A stretch of 64,000 nt of DNA, taken from NCBI GenBank assembly GCA_036362985.1, contig JAYGXS010000004.1:31536650-31600649 (forward strand), written 5' to 3'. The notes beneath the pieces are model-generated. The model ran no database searches, was not told the DNA's origin, and saw only the letters and a program-made list of their open reading frames with translations. This document shows, in pieces, positions 24,405-36,561 of the stretch (within the stretch, counting starts at the first letter, position 1; the number at the start of each line of letters is the position of its first letter). A program made the position numbers and the translations under genes. The stretch comes from Ligula intestinalis. Lineage: Eukaryota; Platyhelminthes; Cestoda; Diphyllobothriidea; Diphyllobothriidae.

Positions 24405-27400
24405 GTAAGTTGGCACGTTATCTATATGAAAAATAGCAAGTACACTTCGACTGGTACGGAGTTTTAGACTCCCCCGTTGAGTTTAATTACCCTCGTTTTG
24501 TCCATTAAAGCACGAGATAAACGTTTAACAAAATGGCAAATTTTCAAGGCCCCGTTAGATAAGCGAACGTTACCTACCCTCTGCTTGGTCGATTTTTTGG
24601 GCTCCTTGTGCGAGCGTTCAGCGAAATGCGGCAATATGAGATACCCTTTAACCTTTTCTACAATCCTGTTGACGAGGCCTGAGCAACCTCAATACCGTTC
24701 CATTAATTTAGGTATGAACGCTATTTTAAGGCGCATGTTATCAGCAACCCACGAGCAGATACAATGTTCTTTATGAGGAGATGATGTTGCAGAGGCGTGC
24801 ATTTTTGATTGAAGAATGATTATCTAAATGCGTTAATGTTGCAAAGTAATCACCCATGGATCTGTTTTGGTCACCTTTTTAACCAGTACAGAGTTTTATA
24901 TAGAGTGTAGAATTCATTTTGACGCTTCAAGGTATTTTTTTCTCTGAAGACTTCCTTACGTCGACTACGCAGTCTTTGCAGTGGCCGGGGCTACTGGACT
25001 ATTCGCAATAATTACCTTTATCGTATGTGCGGTCTCCTCCGGTTGGAATGCAAAGCGCTTCTTTGAGGGATCCAAAAAGGCAGGCTGTGGTCGATGCCTT
25101 AACACTACCGTAAGTTCTCCTACACAGACTCGTGTTGCAAATTGGTGCCTATCAGTTTGTAATTGGCATCTAAAATTTAATGCTAATTCACAAAAAACGT
25201 TAGCCACATGTCGAACCTTTTAGTTTTTTCGCCGATGCAACAGTTAAAACAATATAAAGTAGCAAGCAAAGAGAGGCAAGAATAGTAAATTAAACTATAA
25301 GGTAAACTGGCAATAAATAAATACCCAATGCACTTATCCTCTGTTATTAAACCAATGAAAATTCAAATGCGGCTCAGCTTTGATGTTCCCTCGTGCCTAG
25401 TTTGAGTTCATCAAACTAGCAGTTTGAAGGCGCTTCTGGGTTGGCTGCCCGTGGTGCAATAGGGCAAAAGTCATCCGGAAGGTAGACGCGAATAGGATTC
25501 AGATGTGCACTTCAAAATAAACATAAACAATTAGTTATTCTATTGTTAACGCTTTGGTTGTTTTCGTTTAAAAAACACGTTAATGGATTCCGATAGAGTG
25601 CTTTTTGATACTAATTAGTGTGCCAGTCGCAAGTTTGAAAAAGAGCTTCTTGAGCAGCCGAGTCAATAATTTTTGATAATTGCACATCAGTGGCAATGGC
25701 TTGCAAGTAGGCTACCTTAAACTGTGGTTCCTTTTATATCGAAACCTTACATCTAGTCTTTTTCAATCTGCAATAACATAGCAATATTTTTGTAAGCAAT
25801 GCGGGTGGGCATGGAGACTGCTTGGAAACAAATGCGATTTTATAAATAACTGTCTGGTGTAGCCTCTTTATATTTAAAAACCGAAACCTCCTCCCTGTCA
25901 ACGGCAGGTTGAGATATCCACGATTATTGGTGGAATTGGCTATACTAGTTGAGGAGACAAAGTTTCCCGCCCTATGAGATAGTTTATATCCTCAAAGTGA
26001 GCCTGGCTGCCCAGACATAATTTGGAACTTACTGGAGTGAAAAATTGGATTGAATGAACAGACCAAATTAGTTGCGCCTAAACGTTTGACATACATACTA
26101 CAGTTCTGCCATCAAGGTCGATTATTTCCATTAGAGATGTGGATATGATCACAAACTTTTTAACGAATTGAATTGAGGCCAGTTATGCAAGACAAACGAA
26201 TAGGAGATTTTTCCCACAGTAATCGAACTGTCTTCTGACTAAGGGGCAAATGACTGGGCCAGTGCGCATTGTAACAGTTTCAGGTCACTTTGGCATTCAG
26301 AACCTAATGTATGTCCTTTGTCAAATAATGCGGCTTGAGACGTCCAGTCAATGAGCATTTTTTATCTCTGTGTAGAATTTCATATACTTGTGCTCTGGTT
26401 TTACGTCTCACATTTGAGATCACTGTCAAAATATGCGTGAACTTACTCAAGTATCATTTCCGCAATTCTAAATCGAACTGAATATGCAGCTATCCGGTCA
26501 CAATCCTGCATAAAAATATCGTCGGACCATGCAGAAATCCAGGCACGTCCTTCTTAAAAAAGGAAAAGAGAATACTATGGATAGGGTCTAATTCAGTTGG
26601 ATTGCAGTGACTTGCACTCGTAAGAACATAGGTTGTTTAAATCGACTCATCGCATAGCCTTGGTCTGTCATCGGTGTTTGTTTGGCAGCACGCTCCTACA
26701 AAATGCGATCTTCAAACTTAGAGACATGGAGGAGATGTTAAGCTTTTAATCTTAGACCTTTAACAACTTTCATCATTTTGACTTTTTCCTTGCATTCCGT
26801 TCGTTCCAAGACGTGGAGTCTTAAGGTGGGCATGAAGACAAGGTGTCATTTTATATTCACCGTATAAGCGGAACTTGATGAGAAATGTCAAATCGTTATT
26901 TATTACTCCGTAGTTTTTCAACAATGTTTTAAAACTCGATAGACTGTATCGTACAAAGGATTTTTATGAATGCAAAAAAAATTTCAACCGTTAGCTTTAT
27001 TTTGTCCATTATTCTGCGCTTCCATTCTAGTATAGCAGTACATCATTATAAATAGGAACAACAGAAAAAGTTACATCTTTATTCGGTAGACGCCAATGAC
27101 GCAGATTTTGTTTAATGGAGAGAGTTTTTTACTGGCGCCAGGTCGATTCCTCGATTTGTGATGTTTCTACTCGAGATCCAATATAGGAATCGTCAACAAA
27201 TTGTGCCGATGCTCCACCAGTCTTCTAATTCACTCATTCAGACACACGGTACTCGAATACTTGCATCCATACGTAATGTTTTTTTTAATATTTCAGCTCC
27301 TCATCTGTTTGATTCTCGGTATAATCCTCTGGACGTTGCTAGCAGCTCTGCTCGCCTATCCCATCACCAGTATGTCCCTTCTTCTCTACCGTGATATGGG

Positions 27401-30400
27401 ACCCACCCGCGTTAATTTGAGGACTCGCATGGGTACCGAAGTTGTTGCCCACCCTCTCCGCACTGCTCGCCAGGCAAGCGCGGGGTCTGGTGATCCAGAT
27501 TTCCAGCCAAAAATACCGCCTTATGGCCGCCCTATGTCTCCTATCAAACCCATAGGGTTGCCTCCGTCAGAAGACCATCTACGAAACCTAGACAGGAGTT
27601 TGAGTCCAATCCCCAACCCACATGATTTAATTTCGCAGTACTTCAAGTGCTCAGTGCTCTCCGTTGACCTGTCCTACTACGGTAAGTGTGCAATCTACTC
27701 ACTATTCAAGAAATTTTCACTGGTAGAAAAAAGGACTTTTGTCTTTTTAGAGCTGCATCATTAAGGATGAAAAATCGGTAAATTATATGGCATTTTAAGA
27801 TGTCGTCTGCTCCTACCATGTAGATTTACCAAAAACCCTCGTCATTTCAACTGAATTGCAGAAAACAGTCCGAAACTTTATTGCAGGCCGCAAAGAGCAG
27901 TTGTTTTAAGCCTGTGAGTCTGTCAACATATGTCAAGGTGGCATTTTTCGGATGGAATACCAGCCCCATATACAACAGTATTCAGCATTTTAAAAGTAGA
28001 ATTACACAGGCACGCTCAAACTGAGCATGTGGCCCGAACAAATATCGAAACGAATTATCGCATAGGATCGCATATCTGTCAATATACTTAAGTGAACATA
28101 TGCAGATTCTCACTCGTTTCTACATTACTTTACGCTTCCCGAAGATAAGCATGCTATAACATAGCGCAATTAAACTGTACCCTGGCAGCAAAAGAGGAAG
28201 TGATGATCCATGAAGTAGAGCAATATTACGAGGGTATTAGCAATTAATGTTCAATGTGTTAGCAGGCCCTTTCATATGCCAATGGTTTGGCCAACTCGTC
28301 TGCCAGAGATGTCTGACGGAATTGTGTAGCCCATCAAAATCACATTCAGTGCTTGATGTTAAGTTGAGTATTGCAGGTTTTGACGGTAGGACACAAAGCG
28401 ATCTGATTAGGAAAAATGCTTGGCAAGTTTTGCATTGCAGCTCAATTTCGAGCCCCCGCAGGTGTCAGTTCAACTCCAGAAAATAATGAAATTGCTATGC
28501 GACTGATTACGACGGCCTCATATGGAGTTCCTGGGAACAATGGGACAAGCCTGTTGCCTAATCACGTCGGTGTGTGACCTACTTTAATCATCTTTCCGAT
28601 CGCAGCTGAATAAAAAACAACTGGTTATTGACAAATGAAGCGTGCAATCAAATCTCGGGTTAACAACACGTGGGGTTGGGTATGACTAACTGATGATGGC
28701 CTATGGGCCAGAAATGATCATTCCATTCTCCTCTATTTTCTTCGGTTCCGAGCCGATATATGATTACAGGGGTAGTCCACTTCTCGCTTAGTCGCACATA
28801 GACAAAAGTTGCAGCAGATTTGAAAGTTTTGGCAGCAGAATACAAAAAACATGAGAAACATTTTCTCAACAAAGTAGGAAAGTTTTATTGTCTGGCTTAT
28901 GGCAAGCGTTTTCCACCAGTGAAAACATATTTACTCCTGAATCCTGGTTATCAATGAGCCTTAACAACGAGAAAAATGTGATACATAAAAAGAAGATAAT
29001 ATTTAAGATAAAATATTAGTAAACAAATAGTCGTGTCCATCCTGTGGGATTACCTTACTTTTTAACTTTTCCAAAAATTTTTTGAATGAAGTCTAGCGTA
29101 GTTTAAATTTGACTGCTTGCCTGTTGATCTAGTTCGTCAGCTAGCGCGTTGGCGAATTATTTAACATAGGTTGAAGAAATCGAATATGAAAAGAACATAT
29201 TTGGTAATCATTTTCCAAGCTGATGTTCCGTTAGGTACAATATCTGACGTTATTTATTATAGTTCAGTAGACGATATTTACATAATATGATGGACATTGG
29301 TACGTCACGAATACTGTCAGAAGCACTCATATGCAATTTTTTGTATTAAAGGACTCTACGATAACAAAGGATACCCACTTACAATCACGAGCATGAACTT
29401 GAACCTCCAAATACGAAACACAATGATATTTTCCTCACTGGCGTTTGTGGGGAGCCTTTTCGTTCTGTTTGGCTATGTGAGTGTTGTATTTCCGAAGAGG
29501 AAGTATTTCCTGCAATAACCAATTCAACTGTCTTCCTTCAATATACTGGACCCAATTTAAACAATATTTGTTACCCACGTTTATCGCAAGATGAATTATT
29601 TGTGCGCAAATAATTACTGATTGTTTTTCAATCTTGGGATATTTTCCCGTTTGGATGAGTAAATATTAACATAGTCAAGAGGTTAACCTGTAAGCTTTAT
29701 CTTCTTGGCATCAATTTTGAAACATAACATGATTTAAGCATTGACCTTGTTGCCTGTGTGTGCAAGGCGGATTTTCTTGTACCACTATAGAGGACAAACA
29801 TCAAACGTTCGATCGTCCTGTTCAGTCCATATATATAATAAGCATAAAATATGCCGTTAACGCAGTCTGTTGCATTAGCAGAATAAAAATCATACATTCA
29901 GGGATTTTCTGACTTCATTCCAGTATACACTTGTTTGATCAGCTATTATTACTTCCCTTAATTTACGATTAAGCATTATTAAGAGTTAGTTGATAAGAAG
30001 TATAAACATTTATTAAAACTGAATATCTCACTGCTGCTGTTCTATTTATAATAGATCAACTTTTATGAAAAGACAGACAGTGGTCAGTTTTGTTCAAAAT
30101 ATTCCCTTGTGCTGTCCGTGCCTTTATCCATAGAACATGACAAAGTTAATAAGCATAAGTCAACAGTTTTATTTCTCCACCTGGCTTTTTCCTGAAAATA
30201 GCTTTTTCGCATAAACAATATGTGAAGTAATCAGTTTTGGCAGTGAAAGCCCATGTTAACTTGATTGCTGGTGTTGTTAGACTAAAAGGTGTTAGAACTA
30301 CGGTTGTGCATCAAAGCGTACTTTTCTATAAAAATAGGATAATTTTAACTCAATAAATTTAATAAATGGAGGTTGTCACGCCTCAAAACATTATTTTCGA

Positions 30401-31683
30401 AAACTTTAATCAGATAAAGTAAGATGAAAGTTAACAGATTATATGTGACACATCAGACGTTGGCAGTAGGATTTCGTAACACCTTTTAATCCGCAACGCG
30501 TCTTTGCATGACACAGATACAGAATGGAATTACACAACAATTTGAATTTTCCCTATTTGTATCCATTTACATAAAATTGCAGGAATCTGCACGCTACTTC
30601 TGTATGATTTCACGTGGACTTGCGGATGCAAGCACAGTGTTTGAGCGTAAAGGGAATTGGTAGACAGAGCAACCAAGTATTTGCCTAATCGGCCTTCTAG
30701 GCAAGAAAATGCGATGCTGCAATCCTTGAGTATAAAACGTCTGCTAGACAGTGTTGACTTAAAAACAGTTTTTTAACCATTTGTTTGAGCACAAACAAAT
30801 TTACCTCCGCGCTACAAGAAAACAGTCTTTACACTATGGAAGAAACCAAACCTATCTAAGCAGTTAAACGATGTGGCCAATGTCAAATTGCCCGATAATC
30901 TCGGGCCTAGAGTAAATCACATTGTGTTATGTGTTAACTTTCTTCCCCACTTACCCTCCTGTATTCTATTAATAGGCAGCATCAGTATTTATAAATCTTA
31001 ACGTTAAAAACAACCTTGCTGGTATGTATTTATATCTGGAAAAATTGGAATTGCTATGTGTTTCCATTCATTACTTATGACATGCGAAGACGGATTTTAG
31101 TTAAAAAGTCGACACTAACGTCTTTGACACCAAAACGTTCTGCTGTCTTCGCCTTTTTTACAAATTCATATTTCCAACTGCATGTGTGCTTTGCTACCCT
31201 TAAACGAAATAATATAGTCTACTGGCAATACGTTGTTAAAACGTGCCGATATTTTTCTGCCCTTTCGAGATTCTCAACAATGTACCGTGGGAGAGTCCTC
31301 TATTTAGTTAGGATGCGTAAGGTAGTTTCCATTAATGCCTAATTTACTAAAGGGAGAAGCAGAGGATTAGAATATTTCCTCGAGCTGCAGTTAATAAGCA
31401 ATCGCTTGTAACTGTCCGCACTTTTTTCCTTGATGTAACACTAACCATCTCCTTCTCTTTACTTACCAAGTTTGACATTTAGCTAATTTAAATAATAAGA
31501 CTTTCAAAAATTACACGTTCGAAATTTCCATTTGCAGTTAGACTCCTGATTTAATGCTCTAGTTTTTATATATTTTAGCTGCTCATGCTCGTTTGCGTTG
31601 CAATGAACTGCTCCAAGCTCCAAGAAGCGCGCTACTACGATCCATCTGATAGTGGAGATGACGTTATTCGACTTAATCAATGA
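24163..31683 (+). CDS. Proteolipid protein/M6 family four-transmembrane glycoprotein (five exons)
   Basis: Joining 24163-24404, 24950-25109, 27297-27681, 29352-29476 and 31579-31683 gives 338 residues with frame kept at every junction and GT-AG at all four introns. Helices fall at about 46-67, 85-111, 135-164 and 286-313. Family marks are a CL..W block before helix 1 (residues 39-43), SSGW then K..GCGRC (110-130) between helices 2 and 3, like the cytoplasmic CGRC of vertebrate M6 proteins, SVDLSYYGL (256-264) like the VDIRQYG loop sequence, and LLMLV..A..C after helix 4. M6/PLP proteins sit in the plasma membrane and act in neurite growth, epithelial junctions and myelin; the role here is inferred. 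The second loop is unusually long (about 120 residues) and proline-rich. Residues 1-40 are doubtful: exon 1 might begin at an acceptor near 24240 instead. Confidence 0.85.
24405..24949 (+). other. M6-like gene, intron 1
   Basis: GTAAGT...AAG intron of 545 bases. I see nothing else in it; the 99-codon open frame at 24477-24776 looks fortuitous. Confidence 0.7.
24950..25109 (+). CDS. M6-like gene, exon 2
   Basis: The acceptor is TTTTTTTCTCTGAAG and the donor is ACC/GTAAGT. The exon completes codon 81 and encodes helix 2 (AVFAVAGATGLFAIITFIV) and the cytoplasmic loop ending in the CGRC motif. Confidence 0.88.
25110..27296 (+). other. M6-like gene, intron 2
   Basis: GTAAGT...CAG intron of 2187 bases. 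No gene or repeat recognised inside. Confidence 0.7.
27297..27681 (+). CDS. M6-like gene, exon 3
   Basis: The acceptor TTTTTTTTAATATTTCAG and the donor ACG/GTAAGT bracket 128 codons plus one base. The exon encodes helix 3 (LLICLILGIILWTLLAALLA) and then a long hydrophilic, proline-rich segment (PKIPPYGRPMSPIKPIGLPP) belonging to the second loop, ending SVDLSYY. Confidence 0.87.
27682..29351 (+). other. M6-like gene, intron 3
   Basis: GTAAGT...AAG intron of 1670 bases. Short open frames at 28247-28486 (plus) and 28660-28872 (minus) carry no recognised motif. Confidence 0.68.
29352..29476 (+). CDS. M6-like gene, exon 4
   Basis: The acceptor GTATTAAAG and the donor TAT/GTGAGT enclose 125 bases. 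With the one base carried from exon 3, this gives GLYDNKGYPLTITSMNLNL, then most of helix 4 (MIFSSLAFVGSLFVLFGY). The frame continues into the intron, so a simple ORF call would end wrongly at 29518. Confidence 0.85.
29477..31578 (+). other. M6-like gene, intron 4
   Basis: GTGAGT...TAG intron of 2102 bases. A 108-codon frame beginning with TTG at 31016 is probably chance. Confidence 0.68.
31579..31683 (+). CDS. M6-like gene, exon 5 (C-terminus)
   Basis: After TTTATATATTTTAG the exon reads LLMLVCVAMNCSKLQEARYY, then DPSDSGDDVIRLNQ and TGA. It finishes helix 4 and gives a short acidic cytoplasmic tail. This exon is too short to show up as an ORF and was found by splice phase and family match. 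Confidence 0.82.
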   Translation: MLMLVCVAMNCSKLQEARYYDPSDSGDDVIRLNQ

Positions 31684-32262
31684 TTTTATTTTATTCAGTT
31701 CTCGTTAGTATACTACCCTGATGACAGCCAGTTGTTGGCAGGCCCGCGGACATTGCAACTCGCTGTCCCCGTGCATTCAGCGTTTGCTCAGACATGAAGT
31801 CTTCAATTCTGTCTTGCTGCAAAAGACAATGTTGTGGCCTTTTTATTATAAGGCCTAGACCTATATTCAAATGATGCTTTTTTAAATCAGTGGATAGAAG
31901 CGATTTTAAGTAATTTCCAATATTGGTCAACTCATCTGTCTTCATCAGTACGGAAACTTGTATCAATTTTCTAGACTTTTTTGGAAGTTTACTCCTGTTT
32001 GATTATTCCTTTTGTAAATAAGTGATATGCATTTTTCTGTAAAATATAAGACTTGTTTAATTTCTGAAGGCATCAGGCACTGCTTTTAAATGAGAAAATT
32101 GGAGTCATACGGACTTTTGCTTACACTAAAATAAGTAAACCTAATCAGGTCCATTGGCTTGAAGTGGTGAGCAGCTTCTGCTACGCTAGCTGCAGTTTGC
32201 AACGGATTACAAACACGTTCAAACATCGACTGCACTTTGCCAAATAAATATATAGGTCTCAA
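31684..32262 (+). other. Probable 3' untranslated region of the M6-like gene and downstream sequence
   Basis: No coding sequence is recognised on the plus strand. The first AATAAA on the plus strand after the stop is at about 32242 (CAAATAAATATA), so a transcript end near 32260 is possible. An antisense 91-codon frame (31691-31966) has no recognised domain. Confidence 0.35.
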
Positions 32263-32420
32263 TTAATGCAAAATTGAGACAAGGCTTCGCGTCTCATGTA
32301 CGTGCAGAGATTGAGAAGAAGAAGAAGCTAGGTTGATGACCGGAATCATAGTTTTATTGGCATGAGCTTTCGAACACCTACAAGAGTCCATCGTCAGAGG
32401 TGGAAAAACAGCAACAAATA
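32263..32420 (-). mobile_element. PLE 3' tail fragment
   Basis: The minus strand reads CTCTGACGATGGACTCTTGT, then GTTCGAAAGCTCATGCCAAT, a GGTCATCAACCTAGC block and a TTCTTCTTCTTCTC run. The pattern GACGATGGA...CGAAAGCTCA.GCCAATAAA recurs in the PLE-tail-like segments at 32565-32700 and 61030-61180. The last of these follows a recognisable PLE endonuclease, which identifies the tail. Confidence 0.55.
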
Positions 32421-32564
32421 GGGTGGCTACTTGTGGCGTGTGTACAAAAACAAACATTTTGAACGTGTAGAAAATCAATAATAGTATCCTTGTGCTGCCG
32501 ATTCGCCACGTTTGACTGTGTTGGCCTGTGTCAGTAGGCAAGATCGACACGTTTAGTGTAAATA

Positions 32565-32700
32565 TTTACTGAAATAAAATCGCCCTGTAGGAGCCCGAAA
32601 GCTCAGGGCAAAAAACAATTCAATCCAATGCTCGATCATCTGTCTTCTTTACCAATATAAATACCTGGAATGCGAACATTCTCTATCATTTGTACTAAAA
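32565..32700 (+). mobile_element. PLE 3' tail fragment, opposite orientation
   Basis: GAGCCCGAAAGCTCAGGGCA, then CAATCCAATGCTCGATCA, TGTCTTCTTTACC and AATACCTGGAATGCGAAC closely follow the tail of the PLE at 61060-61180 (CGGAAGCTCAGGACA, GATCCGGTGCTCGACTTGCC, AATACCTTGAACGCAAAC). It stands about 150 bp from the minus-strand tail at 32263-32420, with heads pointing together. Confidence 0.55.
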
Positions 32701-35700
32701 GCGTCAATATAACTTCTCCAAATCTGTAACAGCCGTATCTGTAGGTTGCACTGAAATAGTGAAGAAAACTAAAAGTTTATGCAATATCTCTACTATTTTG
32801 GCAGAAATTTACTGCGGTAACGTAGATAGGACCGAGTTAATGTACGGATATTTCCTTTAGATATTCGCTCTATACCGTACCGATAATTGAAAGGACGTTC
32901 GCGTTCTAAAAATTTATAACACTTACTGCGTCAACCAGATTCGAGATGGCTCCCTGACTTACTCGTCAGCGCTGAACAGGAAGGCCAACCATGAGAAGAA
33001 ATGCTGAGACGCTAAAATTTCTCTAAATTCTGAACTTAGAATAAAGACATCAAGATGGGTATGATTGTAACGCAGATGTTTGGAACGAGAACTTGAGCTA
33101 AATTTGATGAATTATGGTGATAGTACATAATTTACCCCATAATCCACGTTACTTGGCAAAAGTGAAACCACCTAGCCAAAGATCGCGCTTGAGCTGTAGG
33201 AGAACAAACTGAATTTTTGATCTTTTCAACATCCGGACGAGAATGAGCACTTTTGTCTTATTTTGGTCTTAAGGTGAAACTAAAAAACATCTCGCGCGGA
33301 GACAGGCTGCGTAGAAAGTAAGCATGGCGAGAAGTTATTTGCTAAACAGCAGTCGACCTGGACTGGAACATAATGGCTTACAAGGCATGTTTAAGTTAAC
33401 ATACGTCGCCTATCGCCAGTATAAAATAGTTTGAAAGCATAAATCAGATCAATTCGAATAAGCTGATAGACGGGCATAATTTATTTGAGCTGCGAGTAAG
33501 GGGTCAACTTGTTCCCCGGCGCATTGAAAATCTTCCAGTTTTTAGATCACAAGTATGAGAATTATATGAATAAGAATTCAGCAAACTTCAACCTATTTTT
33601 CGAAATAAGAGTTTCACATCCGATGAGAGATGTACGTGCAGACAATAAATCTCAAGATGCATCTTTCTAGAGATTATAAAAGATGAAAATCGAACGAAAA
33701 TGAGCCAACGTAAGGCACCTTAAAGCACTGTTGCTGTTCAGCCTAAGTGATGAATGGTCCAGATTGCTTGCAACCCAACACATGCACCGCATGCACCTAC
33801 TTATTTTCGTTAATAAATATTGAAATACTTTTTCGCAATTCTTCTAGGGTCGTTGACTTCAAGCATTATATTGGTAGAGATGGGGGGAATGAGGATTTAG
33901 CATAGGTTTTGCCATATAAACTGGTATTAAAACATCAACAAAAAAAATTAACGTGTGGCGATAGCTACTTGGTCAAATGGCACCTCTCGAAATGAAATAT
34001 AAAGAAGGGGCTTCATGGATGCTTTATTATTTATTAAATACCTAGAAGAAAAAAAATCGAAGCCCTTATTAGGTTTGTTTCATTCAACTACATTTAATTA
34101 CTTGGTTTTAATTTATTGTATTGTCCAAAGGATTATGCAAGACAAAGAACCATACCCAGCACAGCGTTTTTTATTAGTTTCGGTGGGATAAGACTTAGGT
34201 TTTAGGTGAGGTTTCACGATTTTGCGAATGGTTGCCATTTGGGTAGGTTAGAATTGCCTTACCTTATTAAGATTAGGGCACGTATTAACTGTATGATCAG
34301 TATTACGGTTAAGGCCTATAGTACAGCTAGATTTAAGATTAGGGCGCGTTAATATGTACCAGTTCTTGAATTAGGCAGTGGATTACATTTACTATTTTTT
34401 CGGGGCACTCATATTCACGCATCCTGTTTAGACGACCACATAAGTCCCTTTTTTCCAAACTATCTTCAATAAACTAATATCTGCAGGTGTCTCAATGCTA
34501 TCGTGGCAGGTAATGCCAAATTTCACACTCTGCCATAGTTTAAACGTCAGGTAAACAATTGGAATCCCGACTGTGTAGTTAATGTTCTAAGTGTAACAAG
34601 CTTTTCTTGGTTTGGCAGGAGAAAACATACCCACCCATATTGGGGTGACAATACACGAAATTCAGGCAGGGTGACTATTTACATGTCCTTACTTCGAACT
34701 TGACGGTAGTTCTAAAAACACTTCGACCATTATATCCTACGAGATCCACCGTGTGCTACACACAATAACGGGGCAGGGAGTGTGACATGCGTGAGTAATA
34801 CCTTTAACTGAAACAGCATGGCGAGTCCTGCATGCAACATTTATGACGAAATTCAACTAGGTACTTAAGCATATATTTGGACAGGTTATTTCAATCAACT
34901 GAGTAGATTTGATAAAAAGAAAGGCCTTAGTTTGAAAACTGCCTTCATAGTTAAAGATTTGGAGTAAAAAGGCACTAATTTCGGCTTGATCATCAGTAAG
35001 TATATATTGAAGATACTTTATCTGCTATAAGGTACGACAGGACCAAAATGTTTACTAATATACATTGCGCTATGAAAGAGTTTCAGAATAAGTAAAAATG
35101 CGAAAAATTATACCTTCCACAACTGGAAAAATTTGTCCGAAGTTGGTAAAATGGAAGTGAAACCAAGTTCAAGGAATAACCTTTTTTCAGAAACAAGCAA
35201 GAATTTATGTTTAAAAATTATGTGTAAATAACCTGCGAATTACTTTTTCCACAAAATGCAGTAACAAAATGTTTCCTTTGCATTTTGTTTTACCGCACGA
35301 CTCACTTTGCCGAATAAGGAAGTGTCTGCGTATGTTACCGCATAGGTAATTTAAAGAAGCCCTTATTTAATGTTAGTCGTATAGAAATATACTTTCTTGA
35401 AGAGTAAGCGTTTCGCTTATGCGTTATTTAGAAGCGGTTAAGACAGAAAAATAATTAAAATTTCAAAAGATGGTCATATATGGCCAGTTCTTTGAGCATT
35501 CGCAAGCTTATAATAAATTGTGAAATTAATCCACATATGCAGAAAATAATCCGTTATAAATTGAACTGTTTATTTTTAATTAAATTCAAGAAATTTTCAA
35601 GCGTCTCTAAATTCATTGTGACACTACTTTCGTAAAAGTTAATATTTACACAACTTCGTCAGCTGAATATCCATTTGAAATATTTTTCAAAGAGATAACC

Positions 35701-36390
35701 TATTATGCAATGATTTTTTTATTAATCTTTAGAATATCAATATCCGAGTTATATTGTGAACGTTCTGCGTGCCCAACAATGTGGTTTGCTGTATTGAATC
35801 GTTTCTACTAACGACCCACACGGCCATATTAATGAAAACCTATATACAACAACCCATTATTTCGGTAAAGGCTCTCTTTTTTAGAGGTCTTTATGTAAAT
35901 GTTAAGCAGAAGTGCAATTTATCAATGAAGACGCTGAAAGCGATCGAAATAATACCAGAATTTACTCGACGATATTCAATAAATAGTTATCTACATATGG
36001 TAATATGTACAAAATATGTTGGGTAGAGAAAATATTTTCTTATATAAAGAAATTGGTATCATTTTGTTTGTCAACTAACGAAAGCATTGAGCTTCATTTT
36101 TCTAATTCATAGCTATTTTAACGTCTCCTGAATTTGGGCACTATCGGAAAAATTTTATTTTTCTTTACAAACACTTAGTCTTTCTCATGGTTTTTAAGCA
36201 CTTTATATACCTAATGCTGCTCATTATTATTTCTAAGCTTTCGTAAATGCGTTCACGCCGGTATGCCAGTAATGTTCAAAATTTTACAAAGTTAAGCCTG
36301 TTGAATGCAGCACTCGCCATACTGTTTTAGCCTTGGGCTGCATGTACCATACCCATTCTCTTTCCTCACCTGCCCGAGTTCTCTGTCAAG
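32701..36390. other. AT-rich stretch with no recognised gene
   Basis: No open frame longer than 85 codons. A degenerate TTAGG-like tract at 34190-34415 is described separately. Confidence 0.45.
34190..34415. repeat. Degenerate telomere-like tract, copy 2
   Basis: The plus strand carries scattered GACTTAGGTTTTAGG, GGTAGGTTAG, AAGATTAGGGCACG, TACGGTTAAGGCC and AAGATTAGGGCGCG words. The right end is TTTTTTCGGGGCACTCA. It resembles the tract at 41845-42045 in orientation and that at 22750-22885 in inverse orientation. Confidence 0.4.
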
Positions 36391-36393
36391 ACA

Positions 36394-36530
36394 AAGTCAA
36401 GAATACCAAAAGCGACATCGAGTGCGGCGACTGGCGTGGCGTCAGCCTGCACGTGCGCATAATATCTCACTCTTCCCCGTGCTTAAAATTCGTTATGCAG
36501 GCGCCACCTGAATAACGCCTCCCGTGCCCT
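36394..36530 (+). mobile_element. Possible scrap of a LINE reverse transcriptase
   Basis: One frame reads VKNTKSDIECGDWRGVSL. The (N/D)WRG(I/V)SL box preceded by a K.D....C motif is typical of the early RT region of LINE elements (consensus-like KGD...C.NWRGISLL). Downstream, TGAATAACGCCTCCC resembles LNNRL in a shifted frame. Identification rests on one motif. Confidence 0.35.
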
Positions 36531-36561
36531 TATCTAGGTCTATGTTATTTCTGCGTATGTA

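Noticed and set aside
31016..31342. 108-codon frame in intron 4 of the M6-like gene
   Set aside because: Non-ATG start, no domain, and AT-rich composition like the rest of the intron.
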